Positions 27,254 through 36,311 of a stretch of DNA of 64,000 nucleotides are shown one piece after another (position 1 is the first letter of the stretch; every line of letters starts with the position of its first letter). The notes under the pieces are model-generated. The model had not been told where the DNA came from. It saw only the letters and a list, made by a program, of their open reading frames with translations, and made no database searches. The stretch comes from Marinomonas profundi. Lineage in GTDB: Bacteria; Pseudomonadota; Gammaproteobacteria; Pseudomonadales; Marinomonadaceae. The position numbers and the translations under genes were made by a program. The stretch is taken from the NCBI RefSeq assembly GCF_020694005.1, contig NZ_CP073013.1, forward strand, positions 1,054,001 to 1,118,000. The letters are read 5' to 3'.

Positions 27254-28618
27254 TTAACGCCCAGGGAAACCACCGCCAGGCATCATTCCGCCTAGCCCAC
27301 GCATCATTTTTTGCATGCCACCCTTAGCGCTAAATTTCTTCATCATCTTTTGCATCTGCTTATGCTGCTTCAACAAACGATTTAAATCTTGGATTTGCAA
27401 CCCTGCCCCCGTCGAAATACGTTTTTTACGAGAACCATTAATCACGTCAGGGTTACGACGCTCGGCTGGCGTCATGGAGTTAATAAGCGCCTCCATTTGA
27501 ACGAACATCTTGTCGTTCACCTTGTCTTGAATATTGCCCAACTGTCCCATACCAGGCAGCTTATCCAACATGGAACTCATGCCGCCCATGTTTTTCATTT
27601 GCTGCAGTTGTTCTTTGAAATCTTCTAAATCAAAGCCTTTGCCTTTTTTCAGCTTACCGGCCAGCTTTTCCGCTTTGTCTTTGTCTATCTGCTGCTCGGC
27701 TTGCTCAATCAGAGAAAGCATATCGCCCATACCAAGAATACGGGACGCCAAACGATCTGGATGGAAAGGTTCTAGCGCGTCGGTTTTTTCCCCCACGCCT
27801 AAAAACTTAATTGGCTTACCAGTGATATGACGCACAGACAAGGCGGCACCGCCACGAGCATCACCATCCGTCTTGGTTAAAATAACACCAGTGAGCGGTA
27901 ATACATCCCCAAAGGCTTTGGCGGTATTTGCCGCATCTTGCCCTGTCATGGCATCCACAACGAACAAGGTTTCAATGGGGTTAACCGCCGCATGCAAGGC
28001 TTTGATCTCTGCCATCATGTCGTCATCTATGGCAAGACGACCGGCAGTATCAATAATCAAAACATCTTTATGCGCTTTTTTGGCGTAATCAATAGCGTTA
28101 TTAACAATATCAATCGGCTTTTGCGACAAATCACTGGGGATAAAATCAACCCCCACTTCACCCGCCAGTGTTTCAAGCTGCTTAATCGCCGCGGGGCGAT
28201 ACACGTCGGCACTGACCATCGAGACGGATTTTTTCTCGCGCTCTTTTAAGTATTTTGCCAACTTTGCCGCGGACGTGGTTTTACCTGCCCCTTGCAAACC
28301 CGCCAGCAAAATAATGGCCGGACGCGCCGCACGAAGGTTAAGACCGTCGTTGGCTTGCCCCATGACATTTTCAAGTTCCTGTTTAACGATTTTCAGGAAC
28401 ACCTGCCCAGGGCTCAAACTTTTTGAGACTTCCGCCCCTATTGCACGCTCTTTAACCGCGGCAATAAAATCTTTAACGACCGGCAAGGCGACGTCAGCTT
28501 CAAGCAGCGCCATGCGCACTTCACGCAACACTTCTTGTATGTTGTCTTCGGTTAATTTCGCTCGACCTCGAATACGATCAAGCGAGGAAGTTAAGCGATT
28601 CGATAAATTGTCGAACAT
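27254..28618 (-). CDS. ffh: Signal recognition particle protein Ffh
   Basis: GTPase that binds signal sequences and 4.5S RNA to deliver nascent membrane proteins to FtsY. The 454-residue protein has the N domain, the G domain with P-loop GLQGAGKTTSAAKLAK and G4 TKTDGDARGG, and the methionine-rich M domain from about residue 330 ending in a Met/Gly tail. GAGGG precedes the ATG. It is divergent from the CcsA-like gene; the 129-base spacer holds both promoters. Confidence 0.98.
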   Translation of the reverse strand: MFDNLSNRLTSSLDRIRGRAKLTEDNIQEVLREVRMALLEADVALPVVKDFIAAVKERAIGAEVSKSLSPGQVFLKIVKQELENVMGQANDGLNLRAARPAIILLAGLQGAGKTTSAAKLAKYLKEREKKSVSMVSADVYRPAAIKQLETLAGEVGVDFIPSDLSQKPIDIVNNAIDYAKKAHKDVLIIDTAGRLAIDDDMMAEIKALHAAVNPIETLFVVDAMTGQDAANTAKAFGDVLPLTGVILTKTDGDARGGAALSVRHITGKPIKFLGVGEKTDALEPFHPDRLASRILGMGDMLSLIEQAEQQIDKDKAEKLAGKLKKGKGFDLEDFKEQLQQMKNMGGMSSMLDKLPGMGQLGNIQDKVNDKMFVQMEALINSMTPAERRNPDVINGSRKKRISTGAGLQIQDLNRLLKQHKQMQKMMKKFSAKGGMQKMMRGLGGMMPGGGFPGR

Positions 28619-28747
28619 ATTACCCTCAAATTTTGGCTCTGAATGGAAAAAACCTACGGTTTCAGTTTATCCAAGGTGAAATTGCCTCTATTATAACGGA
28701 TAAATGATTATCACCCTATACCTTTACCCTGCGGAACCTTTAGTTTC

Positions 28748-29515
28748 ATGACTCAATTATCGCTTTGGCTTGCTTGTATCGCTTGTTTGATTGCTGGCAC
28801 AGCGTATTATCTGTGTCCAAAAAATCGCGCCACCCAGTATGTTGGCGCGACAGCAATCGCAATACACGCTTTTTCACTCTCGCAGTTATTTCTTAATCGC
28901 GACGGCTTTGACTTTCTTACCATTGGCCTGCTGATTGCTTTAATTGGCAACAGCCTACTGTGGCTCAGCAACCACAACAAAGACCTGTCCTTGTTGCTTG
29001 GCACGGCGTTTACTCTCGGCGCCATCATTATTGCGTTAAATGCGCTTGAACCATGGAACCTGACCCAACTGCATAGCAGCTCTTGGGGTACGAGCGCGCA
29101 CATTCTCATTGCCTCGGTGGCCTACAGTTTATTCACTGCAGCCTGTGGCGTCGGCATATTGCTTGCTATGCAAGAATACCAACTCAAACACCACAAACTA
29201 AAACAACTGCTTAGAGTGCCGCCACTACAAGTATTAGAAGGCTTGATGTTTGAGTTCATCTGGGCCGCTTTTATTTTACTCACGGTTACGATTGCGACAG
29301 GCTTTTACTTCATTGACGATATGTTTGCTCAGCACCTTGTCCATAAAACATTTTTCACCATCGCCTCATGGTTTGTTTTTGCCGGACTGTTACTAGGAAG
29401 ACACATAGTCGGCTGGCGTGGGCAATTGGCGGTAAAGCTGACGTTAAGCGGCTTCTTTCTACTGATGCTGGCCTATTTTGGCAGCAAAATAGCCTTGCAA
29501 ATATTGTTGCCTTAA
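28748..29515 (+). CDS. CcsA/YpjD-like cytochrome c assembly family membrane protein
   Basis: A 255-residue polytopic inner-membrane protein with about eight hydrophobic segments, matching the YpjD-type inner-membrane relative of CcsA found next to ffh in gammaproteobacteria. The region WGTSAHILIASVAYSLF resembles the family's conserved helix with a histidine (His in SAHI) and a second His in HIVGWRGQLAVKLTLSGF (core GRHIVGWRG). Heme handling is possible but unproven; in E. coli the homologue (YpjD) has no firm function. Divergent from ffh. Confidence 0.82.
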   Translation: MTQLSLWLACIACLIAGTAYYLCPKNRATQYVGATAIAIHAFSLSQLFLNRDGFDFLTIGLLIALIGNSLLWLSNHNKDLSLLLGTAFTLGAIIIALNALEPWNLTQLHSSSWGTSAHILIASVAYSLFTAACGVGILLAMQEYQLKHHKLKQLLRVPPLQVLEGLMFEFIWAAFILLTVTIATGFYFIDDMFAQHLVHKTFFTIASWFVFAGLLLGRHIVGWRGQLAVKLTLSGFFLLMLAYFGSKIALQILLP

Positions 29516-29597
29516 TCAACAAAGGCACAAAGTCGTTTGACACTCTGATCTTAAAAACGAATAATCCATTTATCTAAATAATTGAGGCGATCCCTTT

Positions 29598-30854
29598 TTG
29601 AACGATATTCCCATAAGTGTTCTTGGTGGAACACTTTTCTGTCTAATAATACTGTCCGCTTTCTTTTCAAGTTCTGAAACAGGGATGCTGTCGCTAAACA
29701 AGTATCGCCTTAAACACCTTGTAAAAAGCAAGCATCGCTCCGCCATTAAAGTAAGCTCCTTACTAGAGCGCCCCGATAGACTGATTGGCGTTATTTTAAT
29801 TGGCAACAACTTTGTAAACATCCTGTCTTCTGCTATTGCGACTATTATTGCCGTACGCCTTTGGGGCGACGCTGGCGTTGCCATAGCAACAGGCGCCCTA
29901 ACGATGGTGATCTTGATTTTTGCCGAAGTCACCCCCAAAACCTTAGCGGCAATACACCCGGAAAGGATCGCTTTCCCAGCCTCATGGGTGCTGGCTATTT
30001 TACTAAAAGTCCTATACCCACTCGTATTTGTGGTGAACACCTTATCGAATGGTCTGTTACGCCTAATTGGTGTTAATGCGTCCCAAAATAACCACGACAC
30101 ATTGGATTCGGAAGAATTAAGAACCGTGGTCAATGAAGCAAGCGGCTTAATACCGGCGGCTCACCAAGAAATGCTACTGTCCATTTTAGACCTAGAAAAA
30201 GTCTCTGTTGAAGACATTATGGTGCCTAAAAACGAAGTCATCGGTATCGATCTTGAAGACTCAATAGAAGAGATCATTGAGCAAATTTGCCAAAGTCGAC
30301 ACACTCGCATGCCGGTTTACAATGGCGAGATAAACAAAATCATTGGCATATTACACGCGCGACACGCGGCGGTGTTTTTACGTGACCCAACCCCTTCCAA
30401 AGCAGCGCTACTAAAAGCCACTGTTGAGCCTTATTTTATCCCCGAAAGCACTTCATTAAACACGGTCCTGCTTAACTTCCAAAAAGATCATCAGCAAATG
30501 GGCATCGTGGTCGATGAATACGGTGATGTGCAAGGTATCGCCGCACTAGAAGACGTACTGGAAGAAATCGTGGGTGAATTCACCCCACCCACTCAAGACG
30601 AAGAAGAAGAAATCCAAACACTCGATGATGGCGCCTTTAGAATAGAAGGCTCCACGCATATTCGAGAAATCAACAAAACCCTTAATTGGCATTTACCAAC
30701 CGATGGCCCCAAAACGCTAAACGGCCTCATCATTGAAACATTGGAATTCATCCCTGAACACCCGATTAGTTTGCGGGTTGGACATTACCTAATTGAAATC
30801 CAAGAAATCGAAGATAAAGTCGTTAAATATGCCAAACTTCAATTAAAGCGTTAA
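29598..30854 (+). CDS. CNNM/CorC-HlyC family transporter (DUF21 and CBS domains)
   Basis: A 418-residue protein with an N-terminal DUF21 membrane domain of four segments (about 1-190), two CBS domains (about 205-325, with DIMVPKNEVIGID and GIVVDEYGDVQGIAALEDVLEEIVGE split around residue 305) and a C-terminal CorC_HlyC domain with FRIEGSTHIREIN. Proteins of this type are implicated in magnesium or cobalt efflux. The start is a TTG behind TTGAGGCG. It precedes a Nudix gene by 10 bases, so the two are probably cotranscribed. The YfjD/CorB group also neighbours ypjD and ffh in E. coli. Confidence 0.88.
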   Translation: MNDIPISVLGGTLFCLIILSAFFSSSETGMLSLNKYRLKHLVKSKHRSAIKVSSLLERPDRLIGVILIGNNFVNILSSAIATIIAVRLWGDAGVAIATGALTMVILIFAEVTPKTLAAIHPERIAFPASWVLAILLKVLYPLVFVVNTLSNGLLRLIGVNASQNNHDTLDSEELRTVVNEASGLIPAAHQEMLLSILDLEKVSVEDIMVPKNEVIGIDLEDSIEEIIEQICQSRHTRMPVYNGEINKIIGILHARHAAVFLRDPTPSKAALLKATVEPYFIPESTSLNTVLLNFQKDHQQMGIVVDEYGDVQGIAALEDVLEEIVGEFTPPTQDEEEEIQTLDDGAFRIEGSTHIREINKTLNWHLPTDGPKTLNGLIIETLEFIPEHPISLRVGHYLIEIQEIEDKVVKYAKLQLKR

Positions 30855-30864
30855 GGAAAGACTG

Positions 30865-31410
30865 ATGAGATACTGCCCGCAATGTGGTCACGCCGTTAAC
30901 ATGATTGTCCCAGCAGATGACAATCGCATTAGAGCAGTGTGTCCCAGTTGCGAGTATATCGACTACGACAATCCACGGCTCATTACCGGCACCGTACCAC
31001 TCTACCAAGGCAAGGTATTATTGTGCCGGAGAAACATTGAGCCACGCTTTGGCTTCTGGACACTCCCTGCAGGCTTCATGGAAAACCAAGAAACCACCAG
31101 CGAAGGCGCTTTGCGAGAAACACTAGAAGAAAGTGGCTCCACAGCCATTTGCAAACAAGCGTTTAGCATGATTAGCATTCCGAGAATCAACCAAGTCCAT
31201 CTCTTCTACCTAGCTGAGTTAGAAAAAGCAGATTTTCATGCCACAGCAGAAAGCTCTGAAGTGACATTATTTGATCTAGATGACATCCCTTGGGATGAGT
31301 TGGCTTTTAGCAGCGTCAGTAAGACACTCGAATTTTTTATTGCTGATCACAAAACAGGCCAGTACGGTTTTCACGAAGACACGATCCATTTCAATACCGT
31401 CTCGGAATAA
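30865..31410 (+). CDS. Nudix hydrolase with N-terminal zinc ribbon
   Basis: A 181-residue protein with a zinc-ribbon (CPQC near residue 4 and CPSC near residue 29) and a Nudix domain whose box is GFMENQETTSEGALRETLEESG (in the family pattern G-x5-E-x7-RE-x2-EE-x-G, near 71-93). The zinc ribbon plus Nudix layout resembles ADP-ribose or NADH pyrophosphatase relatives. Substrate unknown. It follows the CNNM gene after 10 bases with AAGGA before the ATG. Confidence 0.87.
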   Translation: MRYCPQCGHAVNMIVPADDNRIRAVCPSCEYIDYDNPRLITGTVPLYQGKVLLCRRNIEPRFGFWTLPAGFMENQETTSEGALRETLEESGSTAICKQAFSMISIPRINQVHLFYLAELEKADFHATAESSEVTLFDLDDIPWDELAFSSVSKTLEFFIADHKTGQYGFHEDTIHFNTVSE

Positions 31411-31427
31411 AGCAAGCAATCGCACGA

Positions 31428-32288
31428 TCACCAAAGGCTCGCTTGCTCCTGACTTTGTGGCAGAGCCAAAGCGCTCTGATCATTAGGCGTTAACGCACGA
31501 ACCTTTTCATCCAATTGCCCTGCTAAAGTTGGCGCAGCGATATTATCTGACGAATGCACAAAAACACTCGGCAGCAGCCCTTCAGACAACCATTGCGATA
31601 ATTTAGCCGCCCACTGATCTAACCACACCTCATTACGCGGCAAATCTGGATGACCAATAAAACGCACCACGGGATGACCAGCCGTCGCAACGGGATGACA
31701 AGGCACCCTTGGCTTTTTCTTTTGCGCATCCACCAAACTTTCGCAATAAGCATCAGTAGAAAAAACAGGGCGTGAATCCATCACCACACGATTTACACCA
31801 CGCACGGATAAAGCAGATAGAAAACGACTCTCCACCTCACTTTTATCAAAATACGCCAAATTACGCACTTCGACCGACAAAGGCGCAGAGAGCGTCCACA
31901 TGTCGCATAAAGCCAAAATACGCGCTAAAGCACGCTCGTCACATATTGCGGGGAACTGCAGCATTATTGGCCCAAGCTTCGTCTGTAATGGCTGCAAAGA
32001 GAGCATAAAAGCCAACCAATCTTGCTGAACGTCACGCCAAGGGCGCTCTAATAATCGATGAGTCACTGTTTGTGGCGCTTTAAAACTAAACTTAAAATCC
32101 TCGCCAACAGACTCATACCAGCGCAATAGCTGAGCATCATCCACCTTGGTATAAAAAGTGCTGCCCACCTCGACCGTTGAGAACACTTGCGAATAGCGAC
32201 CAATTCGCTCCGCAGCAGGCAGTGAGGCAGGGTAAAGCCAATTCACCCACGCCGGATGCTGCCATTGCGCCATGCCATAACGGATCAT
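31428..32288 (-). CDS. DUF72 (YecE-like) protein
   Basis: A 286-residue protein of the DUF72 family, a TIM-barrel-like fold of unknown enzymology. Recognisable segments are STFYTKVDDAQLLRWYE near the N terminus, FSFKAPQTVTH, and VEVRNLAYF in the middle. It overlaps the greB stop codon by an ATGA junction, so translation is probably coupled to greB. Function unknown. Confidence 0.85.
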   Translation of the reverse strand: MIRYGMAQWQHPAWVNWLYPASLPAAERIGRYSQVFSTVEVGSTFYTKVDDAQLLRWYESVGEDFKFSFKAPQTVTHRLLERPWRDVQQDWLAFMLSLQPLQTKLGPIMLQFPAICDERALARILALCDMWTLSAPLSVEVRNLAYFDKSEVESRFLSALSVRGVNRVVMDSRPVFSTDAYCESLVDAQKKKPRVPCHPVATAGHPVVRFIGHPDLPRNEVWLDQWAAKLSQWLSEGLLPSVFVHSSDNIAAPTLAGQLDEKVRALTPNDQSALALPQSQEQASLW

Positions 32289-32797
32289 AGCGGCACAATT
32301 TGGCGATATTCAATCGCCTCAATAAAGTAAGTTTTCTCCCCCCCTGCAAGACGAATCGTCACCTCATCCCCTTGTTGTTTTTTCAACAAAGCGCGAGCAA
32401 CTGGGGAATCTATACTAATATAAGCACCATGATGATCTAACTCATCCGGCCCGACAATGCGGTACTCTTTGGTTTCGCCCTCTTCCTCTTCTAACGTCAC
32501 CCAAGCACCAAAAAACACACGCGTTTGATCACTGGGAAAGCGATCAACCACAGTACAAGCATCCAAACGTTTCTCTAGATAACGCACTCGGCTATCTATT
32601 TCACGCAGCTGTTTTTTGCCATAAATGTATTCCGCATTCTCGGAACGATCGCCCTGAGCGGCGGCTTCACGCACTGTTTCTGTTACCGCAGGGCGTTTTT
32701 CCTTCCACAGATATTTCAATTCAGACAACAAGGCCTGAGCGCCTTCTTGAGTAATGTAGGCAGACTTAGGGGGAGATGGAGGACGATATCGACTCAT
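32285..32797 (-). CDS. greB: Transcription elongation factor GreB
   Basis: Cleavage factor that enters the RNA polymerase secondary channel and rescues backtracked complexes. The 170-residue protein has the N-terminal coiled coil and GreB-type tip AAAQGDRSENAEYIYGKKQL, where the Asp and Glu act at the polymerase active site, and a C-terminal FKBP-like domain with DSPVARALLKKQQGDEV. IYGKKQLREIDSRVRYL is typical of GreB rather than GreA. First gene of a pair with the DUF72 gene. Confidence 0.95.
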   Translation of the reverse strand: MSRYRPPSPPKSAYITQEGAQALLSELKYLWKEKRPAVTETVREAAAQGDRSENAEYIYGKKQLREIDSRVRYLEKRLDACTVVDRFPSDQTRVFFGAWVTLEEEEGETKEYRIVGPDELDHHGAYISIDSPVARALLKKQQGDEVTIRLAGGEKTYFIEAIEYRQIVPL

Positions 32798-32843
32798 GCA
32801 CGGCAGCCTATTTTAAAAGATAAAAACCAACATAAAAAAAACA

Positions 32844-32876
32844 AAAATGCCGCCAGCGGTTACTTGGCGGCATTTT
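32844..32876 (-). terminator. Rho-independent terminator of mscS
   Basis: Arms AAAATGCCGCCA and TGGCGGCATTTT enclose a short loop. On the minus strand the hairpin is followed by TTTTTGTTTTTTTT. It separates the mscS gene from greB. Confidence 0.88.
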
Positions 32877-32915
32877 ACTCATCACAGCAATAAGAAACGA
32901 AAGTTATGCTTATGA

Positions 32916-32954
32916 TTCTTGTTTATGGCTCTTGTTTATGACTCTTGTTTATGA
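32916..32954. repeat. 13-bp tandem repeat across the mscS stop codon
   Basis: Three copies of a ctcttgtttatga-like unit at 32916-32928, 32929-32941 and 32942-32954. The mscS stop codon (32936-32938) lies inside the middle copy, so the last residues HKQES and the following untranslated bases are both repeat-derived. Confidence 0.85.
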
Positions 32955-33766
32955 ACATGGACATCCATCTGTGGATAAGGAATACCAACGCCGCGCTCAT
33001 CAAATGTGTATTTAATCTTCTCTAAAAGGTCCGCTCGCACGGCCCAATAATCCCCAGAGGCGACCCAAGGGCGCAAGAAGAAGTTGACCGAACTGTCAGC
33101 CAACTCAGACACCGCGATCAAACAAGCAGGGTCTTTTAGTATACGTTCATCGGCATTAACAATTTCTTCCATGATCTGTTTTGCCAAGCGGATGTCGGCA
33201 TCGTAACTAATACCAACCACCAAATCTAAACGGCGTGTCGATTCGCGAGAGAAGTTCACGATAGACCCATCCATCACAGCTGAGTTTGGCATAATAATTA
33301 CACGGTTGTCTGGTGTTTTCAGGTAGGTATGAAAAAGCTCTATACGATCGACCGTTCCCATTTGACCCGCCGCGTCAATAAAGTCACCGGAACGAAATGG
33401 ACGCAGAAGAATAATGAGCACGCCCGAAGCGAAATTCGACAAAGAACCTTGCAAAGCAAGACCAACAGCCAAACCTGCCGCACCCAAAATAGCAATAAAG
33501 GACGTGGTTTCAACGCCAATTTGCCCAAGTGCCATTAAGGCAATACCAGCAAACATCAAGGCATACATAATGCTCGATGCAAATCCAGCGACAGCCTTAT
33601 CAACAGACGCTTTAAGCAGTCGCTTCTCACACCAACTAGACACCTTGGAGGCAATAAACTTACCGACAAAGAAAATAACAAGACCAGCAACCAAATTAGT
33701 AAGACTGTCTGTTAACCAGGGCATCCACTCAGCCCCTTGCTCAAATAACGCCTCTATTTCATTCAT
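32936..33766 (-). CDS. mscS: Small-conductance mechanosensitive channel MscS
   Basis: Heptameric inner-membrane channel that opens under hypo-osmotic membrane tension. The 276-residue protein has three hydrophobic segments in the first 120 residues; the pore-lining TM3 is rich in Gly and Ala (GAAGLAVGLALQGSLSNFASG, residues about 95-115, given in part). The beta domain follows with FRSGDFIDAAGQMGTV. The C-terminal end is coded by a tandem repeat. GAGGG precedes the ATG. Closest in layout to YggB-type MscS. Confidence 0.93.
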   Translation of the reverse strand: MNEIEALFEQGAEWMPWLTDSLTNLVAGLVIFFVGKFIASKVSSWCEKRLLKASVDKAVAGFASSIMYALMFAGIALMALGQIGVETTSFIAILGAAGLAVGLALQGSLSNFASGVLIILLRPFRSGDFIDAAGQMGTVDRIELFHTYLKTPDNRVIIMPNSAVMDGSIVNFSRESTRRLDLVVGISYDADIRLAKQIMEEIVNADERILKDPACLIAVSELADSSVNFFLRPWVASGDYWAVRADLLEKIKYTFDERGVGIPYPQMDVHVHKQES

Positions 33767-33803
33767 AATTTTTAACCCTCACGCTCTTCTATTTTAAAAT
33801 AAA

Positions 33804-34175
33804 TCAAACTGTGTAATTTGATTTATGCTGCCACTCATCTAACAATATTTCCAACTGCGAAAGGCCTTGTTTATTAAAACACATACAAAGCCGCCCATTT
33901 ATTAATTGCGTCCCTTTCACACCATACTCATCGATCAGCAAACACTGCTCTCTTAACTCATCCAGCACATCATCATCTCTTACCGTCATACCAATAAAAG
34001 CATGCCATTCATATTCAGGCAAAATCCCTTGAAGCGCCCTTTTCAGCAAGGTCACACACTGATCTTGTGTCAACCTATAATAAGGTACTTTAGATTGATG
34101 ACGAATAAAAAACAGCACCAGCAAAACTAACAGCAAGAACAAAAAACTGATAGAAACCAACAGCTGAATCAGCAT
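33804..34175 (-). CDS. Small membrane-anchored protein of unknown function
   Basis: A 123-residue protein with one N-terminal hydrophobic helix (about 2-24) and a soluble remainder containing RLTQDQCVTLLKRAL and CFNKQGLSQLEILLDEW. I do not recognise a family. Its ATG overlaps the stop of the preceding DUF2489-like gene (TAATG), so the two are coupled and may work together at the inner membrane. Confidence 0.7.
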   Translation of the reverse strand: MLIQLLVSISFLFLLLVLLVLFFIRHQSKVPYYRLTQDQCVTLLKRALQGILPEYEWHAFIGMTVRDDDVLDELREQCLLIDEYGVKGTQLINGRLCMCFNKQGLSQLEILLDEWQHKSNYTV

Positions 34176-34633
34176 TACTTGAAATCATAAGCCATTAACG
34201 ATGACTTAGCTCGCTGTAAATGCTCAGTATACTCAACTTCGTAAGCATCCATTTCCAGTCGAAACTTCACTTTCGCGAGCTTGGGTAAGTCGCCCCACTG
34301 TTCGTGGGTTGGAATATGCTGAGTTTTCTCGGTAATAATATAAAAGGCTGAAATATCGTCGTCTTCAGACAAGTCTTCACTCAACTGATCCAACAAGTGC
34401 TTAATCCGAATACTCGCTTCAATCCAATTCAATTCATCGGTTCCAGCAACACTCAATAGCACTCGGATACTGTCGATCCTTTTTTGACGCTCTTCAAGAA
34501 AGCGATTTTCTCCTGCCTGAACCCTTTCTTCTCGGACTTTATTCAATGCAAGCTGGCGTCGAATAAACCAGAGCGAAGCCACAATAACCACCAGCGAGAA
34601 CAGCAGCACAATCATAAAAGCAGTAAAAGACAT
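34175..34633 (-). CDS. DUF2489-like membrane-anchored protein
   Basis: A 152-residue protein with an N-terminal hydrophobic helix (about 4-24), then a basic and helical stretch and an acidic tail domain with EASIRIKHLLDQL and PTHEQWGDLPKLAKVKF, which fits DUF2489 of gammaproteobacteria. I chose the ATG at 34633 because the longer open frame overlaps the phosphatase gene and begins with a different hydrophobic run. It is coupled to the next small membrane protein gene by TAATG. Role unknown. Confidence 0.72.
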   Translation of the reverse strand: MSFTAFMIVLLFSLVVIVASLWFIRRQLALNKVREERVQAGENRFLEERQKRIDSIRVLLSVAGTDELNWIEASIRIKHLLDQLSEDLSEDDDISAFYIITEKTQHIPTHEQWGDLPKLAKVKFRLEMDAYEVEYTEHLQRAKSSLMAYDFK

Positions 34634-34664
34634 AAAAAAACCCAATAAATAGAAAGTGGAAAAA

Positions 34665-35477
34665 CTATATAGTCGTATTAACAAGCGCCAAAATATCGTC
34701 GTATAAATCAGGCGTAGACACCAATAAGCCTTCACCATTTACCACTTCAGGCCAAACCAAGGTTTGCGGTAAATAGTACCCCACGGTTGCCCCCGCTTCC
34801 TCAGCAATTAGAGCGCCTGCCGCCATATCCCAAGGCTTTACACTTTCAAAATAGACATCCAGACGCCCCGCGGCCACCCAGCACAAATCCAGCGCGGCGG
34901 AGCCATTACGGCGAACATCTTGGCAATGATGCAAAATACGCGATACACGCTCAACAATAGGAGCTAACGCTGTTTTTTGATAGGGAAAACCCGTCGCCAC
35001 CAGCGCGCTTCTTAACTCTTGCGCACCAGAAACCGCCAAACGCTTACCATTACAGAAAGCACCGCTGCCTTTTAATGCCCAAAAGCACTCCCCTAAAAAA
35101 GGCGCATTCACCACACCTAAAATACGTTTATCGCCAATATAAAGGCCAATAGAAACCGCCACATGATGATGTCCATGGGCAAAATTCACCGTACCATCAA
35201 TAGGGTCGATCACCCAAACAGGCACATCTGTAGCAAGCGCACTCAGATCCATATGAGGCGATGACTCTTCTGACAAAATAGCGTGCGAAGGGTAGCGGGC
35301 AATAATACCGCGACAAATGAATTGATCAACCGCAATATCCGTCGACGTAACCAGCTCATGATCCATTTTGTAATCACGCACAAAGGTCGAATTTTCTCGG
35401 GCTTCAAGCATTATCTCGCCCGCTTTCATCGCTAACGTTTTGGCAAACTCTAGCCACTCTATGTCGTTATTAGACAC
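34665..35477 (-). CDS. Inositol monophosphatase family protein (SuhB-like)
   Basis: A 270-residue Mg-dependent phosphatase of the IMPase/FIG superfamily. Metal-binding motifs are ILSEES, WVIDPIDGTVNFAHG and KPWDMAAGALIAEEAGA. The family covers inositol-1-phosphate phosphatase, histidinol-phosphatase, 3'-phosphoadenosine-5'-phosphate phosphatase and the antitermination-linked SuhB. The start is GTG behind AAGGGG. It leads three genes on the same strand, followed by two small membrane proteins. Substrate not assignable by eye. Confidence 0.85.
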   Translation of the reverse strand: MSNNDIEWLEFAKTLAMKAGEIMLEARENSTFVRDYKMDHELVTSTDIAVDQFICRGIIARYPSHAILSEESSPHMDLSALATDVPVWVIDPIDGTVNFAHGHHHVAVSIGLYIGDKRILGVVNAPFLGECFWALKGSGAFCNGKRLAVSGAQELRSALVATGFPYQKTALAPIVERVSRILHHCQDVRRNGSAALDLCWVAAGRLDVYFESVKPWDMAAGALIAEEAGATVGYYLPQTLVWPEVVNGEGLLVSTPDLYDDILALVNTTI

Positions 35478-35515
35478 TAAAAAAACCCCTTAAAACCGAT
35501 ACTGGACAGCACAAA

Positions 35516-36184
35516 CTAAGCCAATCGAGCATTTAACCAATGAGAAATATCTTGCACCTGCTCAGAGCAAACAGAGTGCGGCATATCATATGATTGATAG
35601 GAGACAGAAAAACCTTTCGATAACAAAAGGTCCCTCGCCTGCGTCGCCAACACCGGCGCCACAACAGGGTCTTGCGAGCCATGATGAATAAGAATAGGCG
35701 TTTGACCATTGGCACAAACATCCGCCTGCGGCGCATCATCGCCACTGACCAGATAGGTTGATAACCCAAGTATCCCAGCCAAACTATGCTTGGTTCGCAA
35801 AGCCGTATGATACGCGATCACGCCACCTTGCGAAAAACCCGCCAAAACAATACGGTTTGGGGCAATACCTTTATCAATTTGATCTTGTATGAGACGCTCA
35901 ACGTGGCCACAAGACTCATCAATATTATCCATGTCCACTTTACGTGCCAACGTCATTTCATAGATATCATACCAAGCACGCATCTCCATACCGCCATTGA
36001 TCGTCACTGGGCGGCGTGGTGCATGAGGAAACACAAAACGTAACTTTAACGTAGGCAGTAGAGACAAGGCCGGCACTAAAGATTCAAAATCATGCCCATC
36101 TGACCCAAGGCCATGCAGCCAAATAACAGCGGCATCAGGTTGCTGGTTTGTTTCTACTAAAACAGATGGCAGTAATTCAGTCAT
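35516..36184 (-). CDS. Carboxylesterase, alpha/beta hydrolase_2 family
   Basis: A 222-residue serine hydrolase of the carboxylesterase/acyl-protein-thioesterase group. The oxyanion segment is WLHGLGSDGHDF, the nucleophile Ser is in AGFSQGGVIAYH, the acid Asp in HGSQDPVV and the His in DMPHSVC. I chose the ATG at 36184 because GGAG lies 8 bases before it; the annotatable GTG three codons upstream sits too close to the GGAG. A terminator-like hairpin directly abuts the ribosome binding site, see the terminator entry. Confidence 0.9.
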   Translation of the reverse strand: MTELLPSVLVETNQQPDAAVIWLHGLGSDGHDFESLVPALSLLPTLKLRFVFPHAPRRPVTINGGMEMRAWYDIYEMTLARKVDMDNIDESCGHVERLIQDQIDKGIAPNRIVLAGFSQGGVIAYHTALRTKHSLAGILGLSTYLVSGDDAPQADVCANGQTPILIHHGSQDPVVAPVLATQARDLLLSKGFSVSYQSYDMPHSVCSEQVQDISHWLNARLA

Positions 36185-36196
36185 TTTTAACACTCC

Positions 36197-36231
36197 AAAA
36201 AAATAGGCTATCGCAATTCGCCATAGCCTAT
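36197..36231 (-). terminator. Terminator or attenuator directly before the esterase ribosome binding site
   Basis: Read on the minus strand, ATAGGCTAT and ATAGCCTAT form a 9-base stem around an 11-base loop, followed by seven T and at once by GGAG, the esterase ribosome binding site. The kinase-like gene upstream would end here. If no other promoter exists, esterase expression would depend on read-through. Confidence 0.75.
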
Positions 36232-36311
36232 CATATTGCCATTTTTCGCTCGACAGCCATCTTAGGCTAATGAACCGAAAGGTTAGTCACTTAATCTTCT
36301 AAGCACAGACT

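Noticed and set aside
29570..30133. 187-residue antisense frame opposite the CNNM gene
   Set aside because: It lies wholly opposite a conserved gene and has no recognisable domain.
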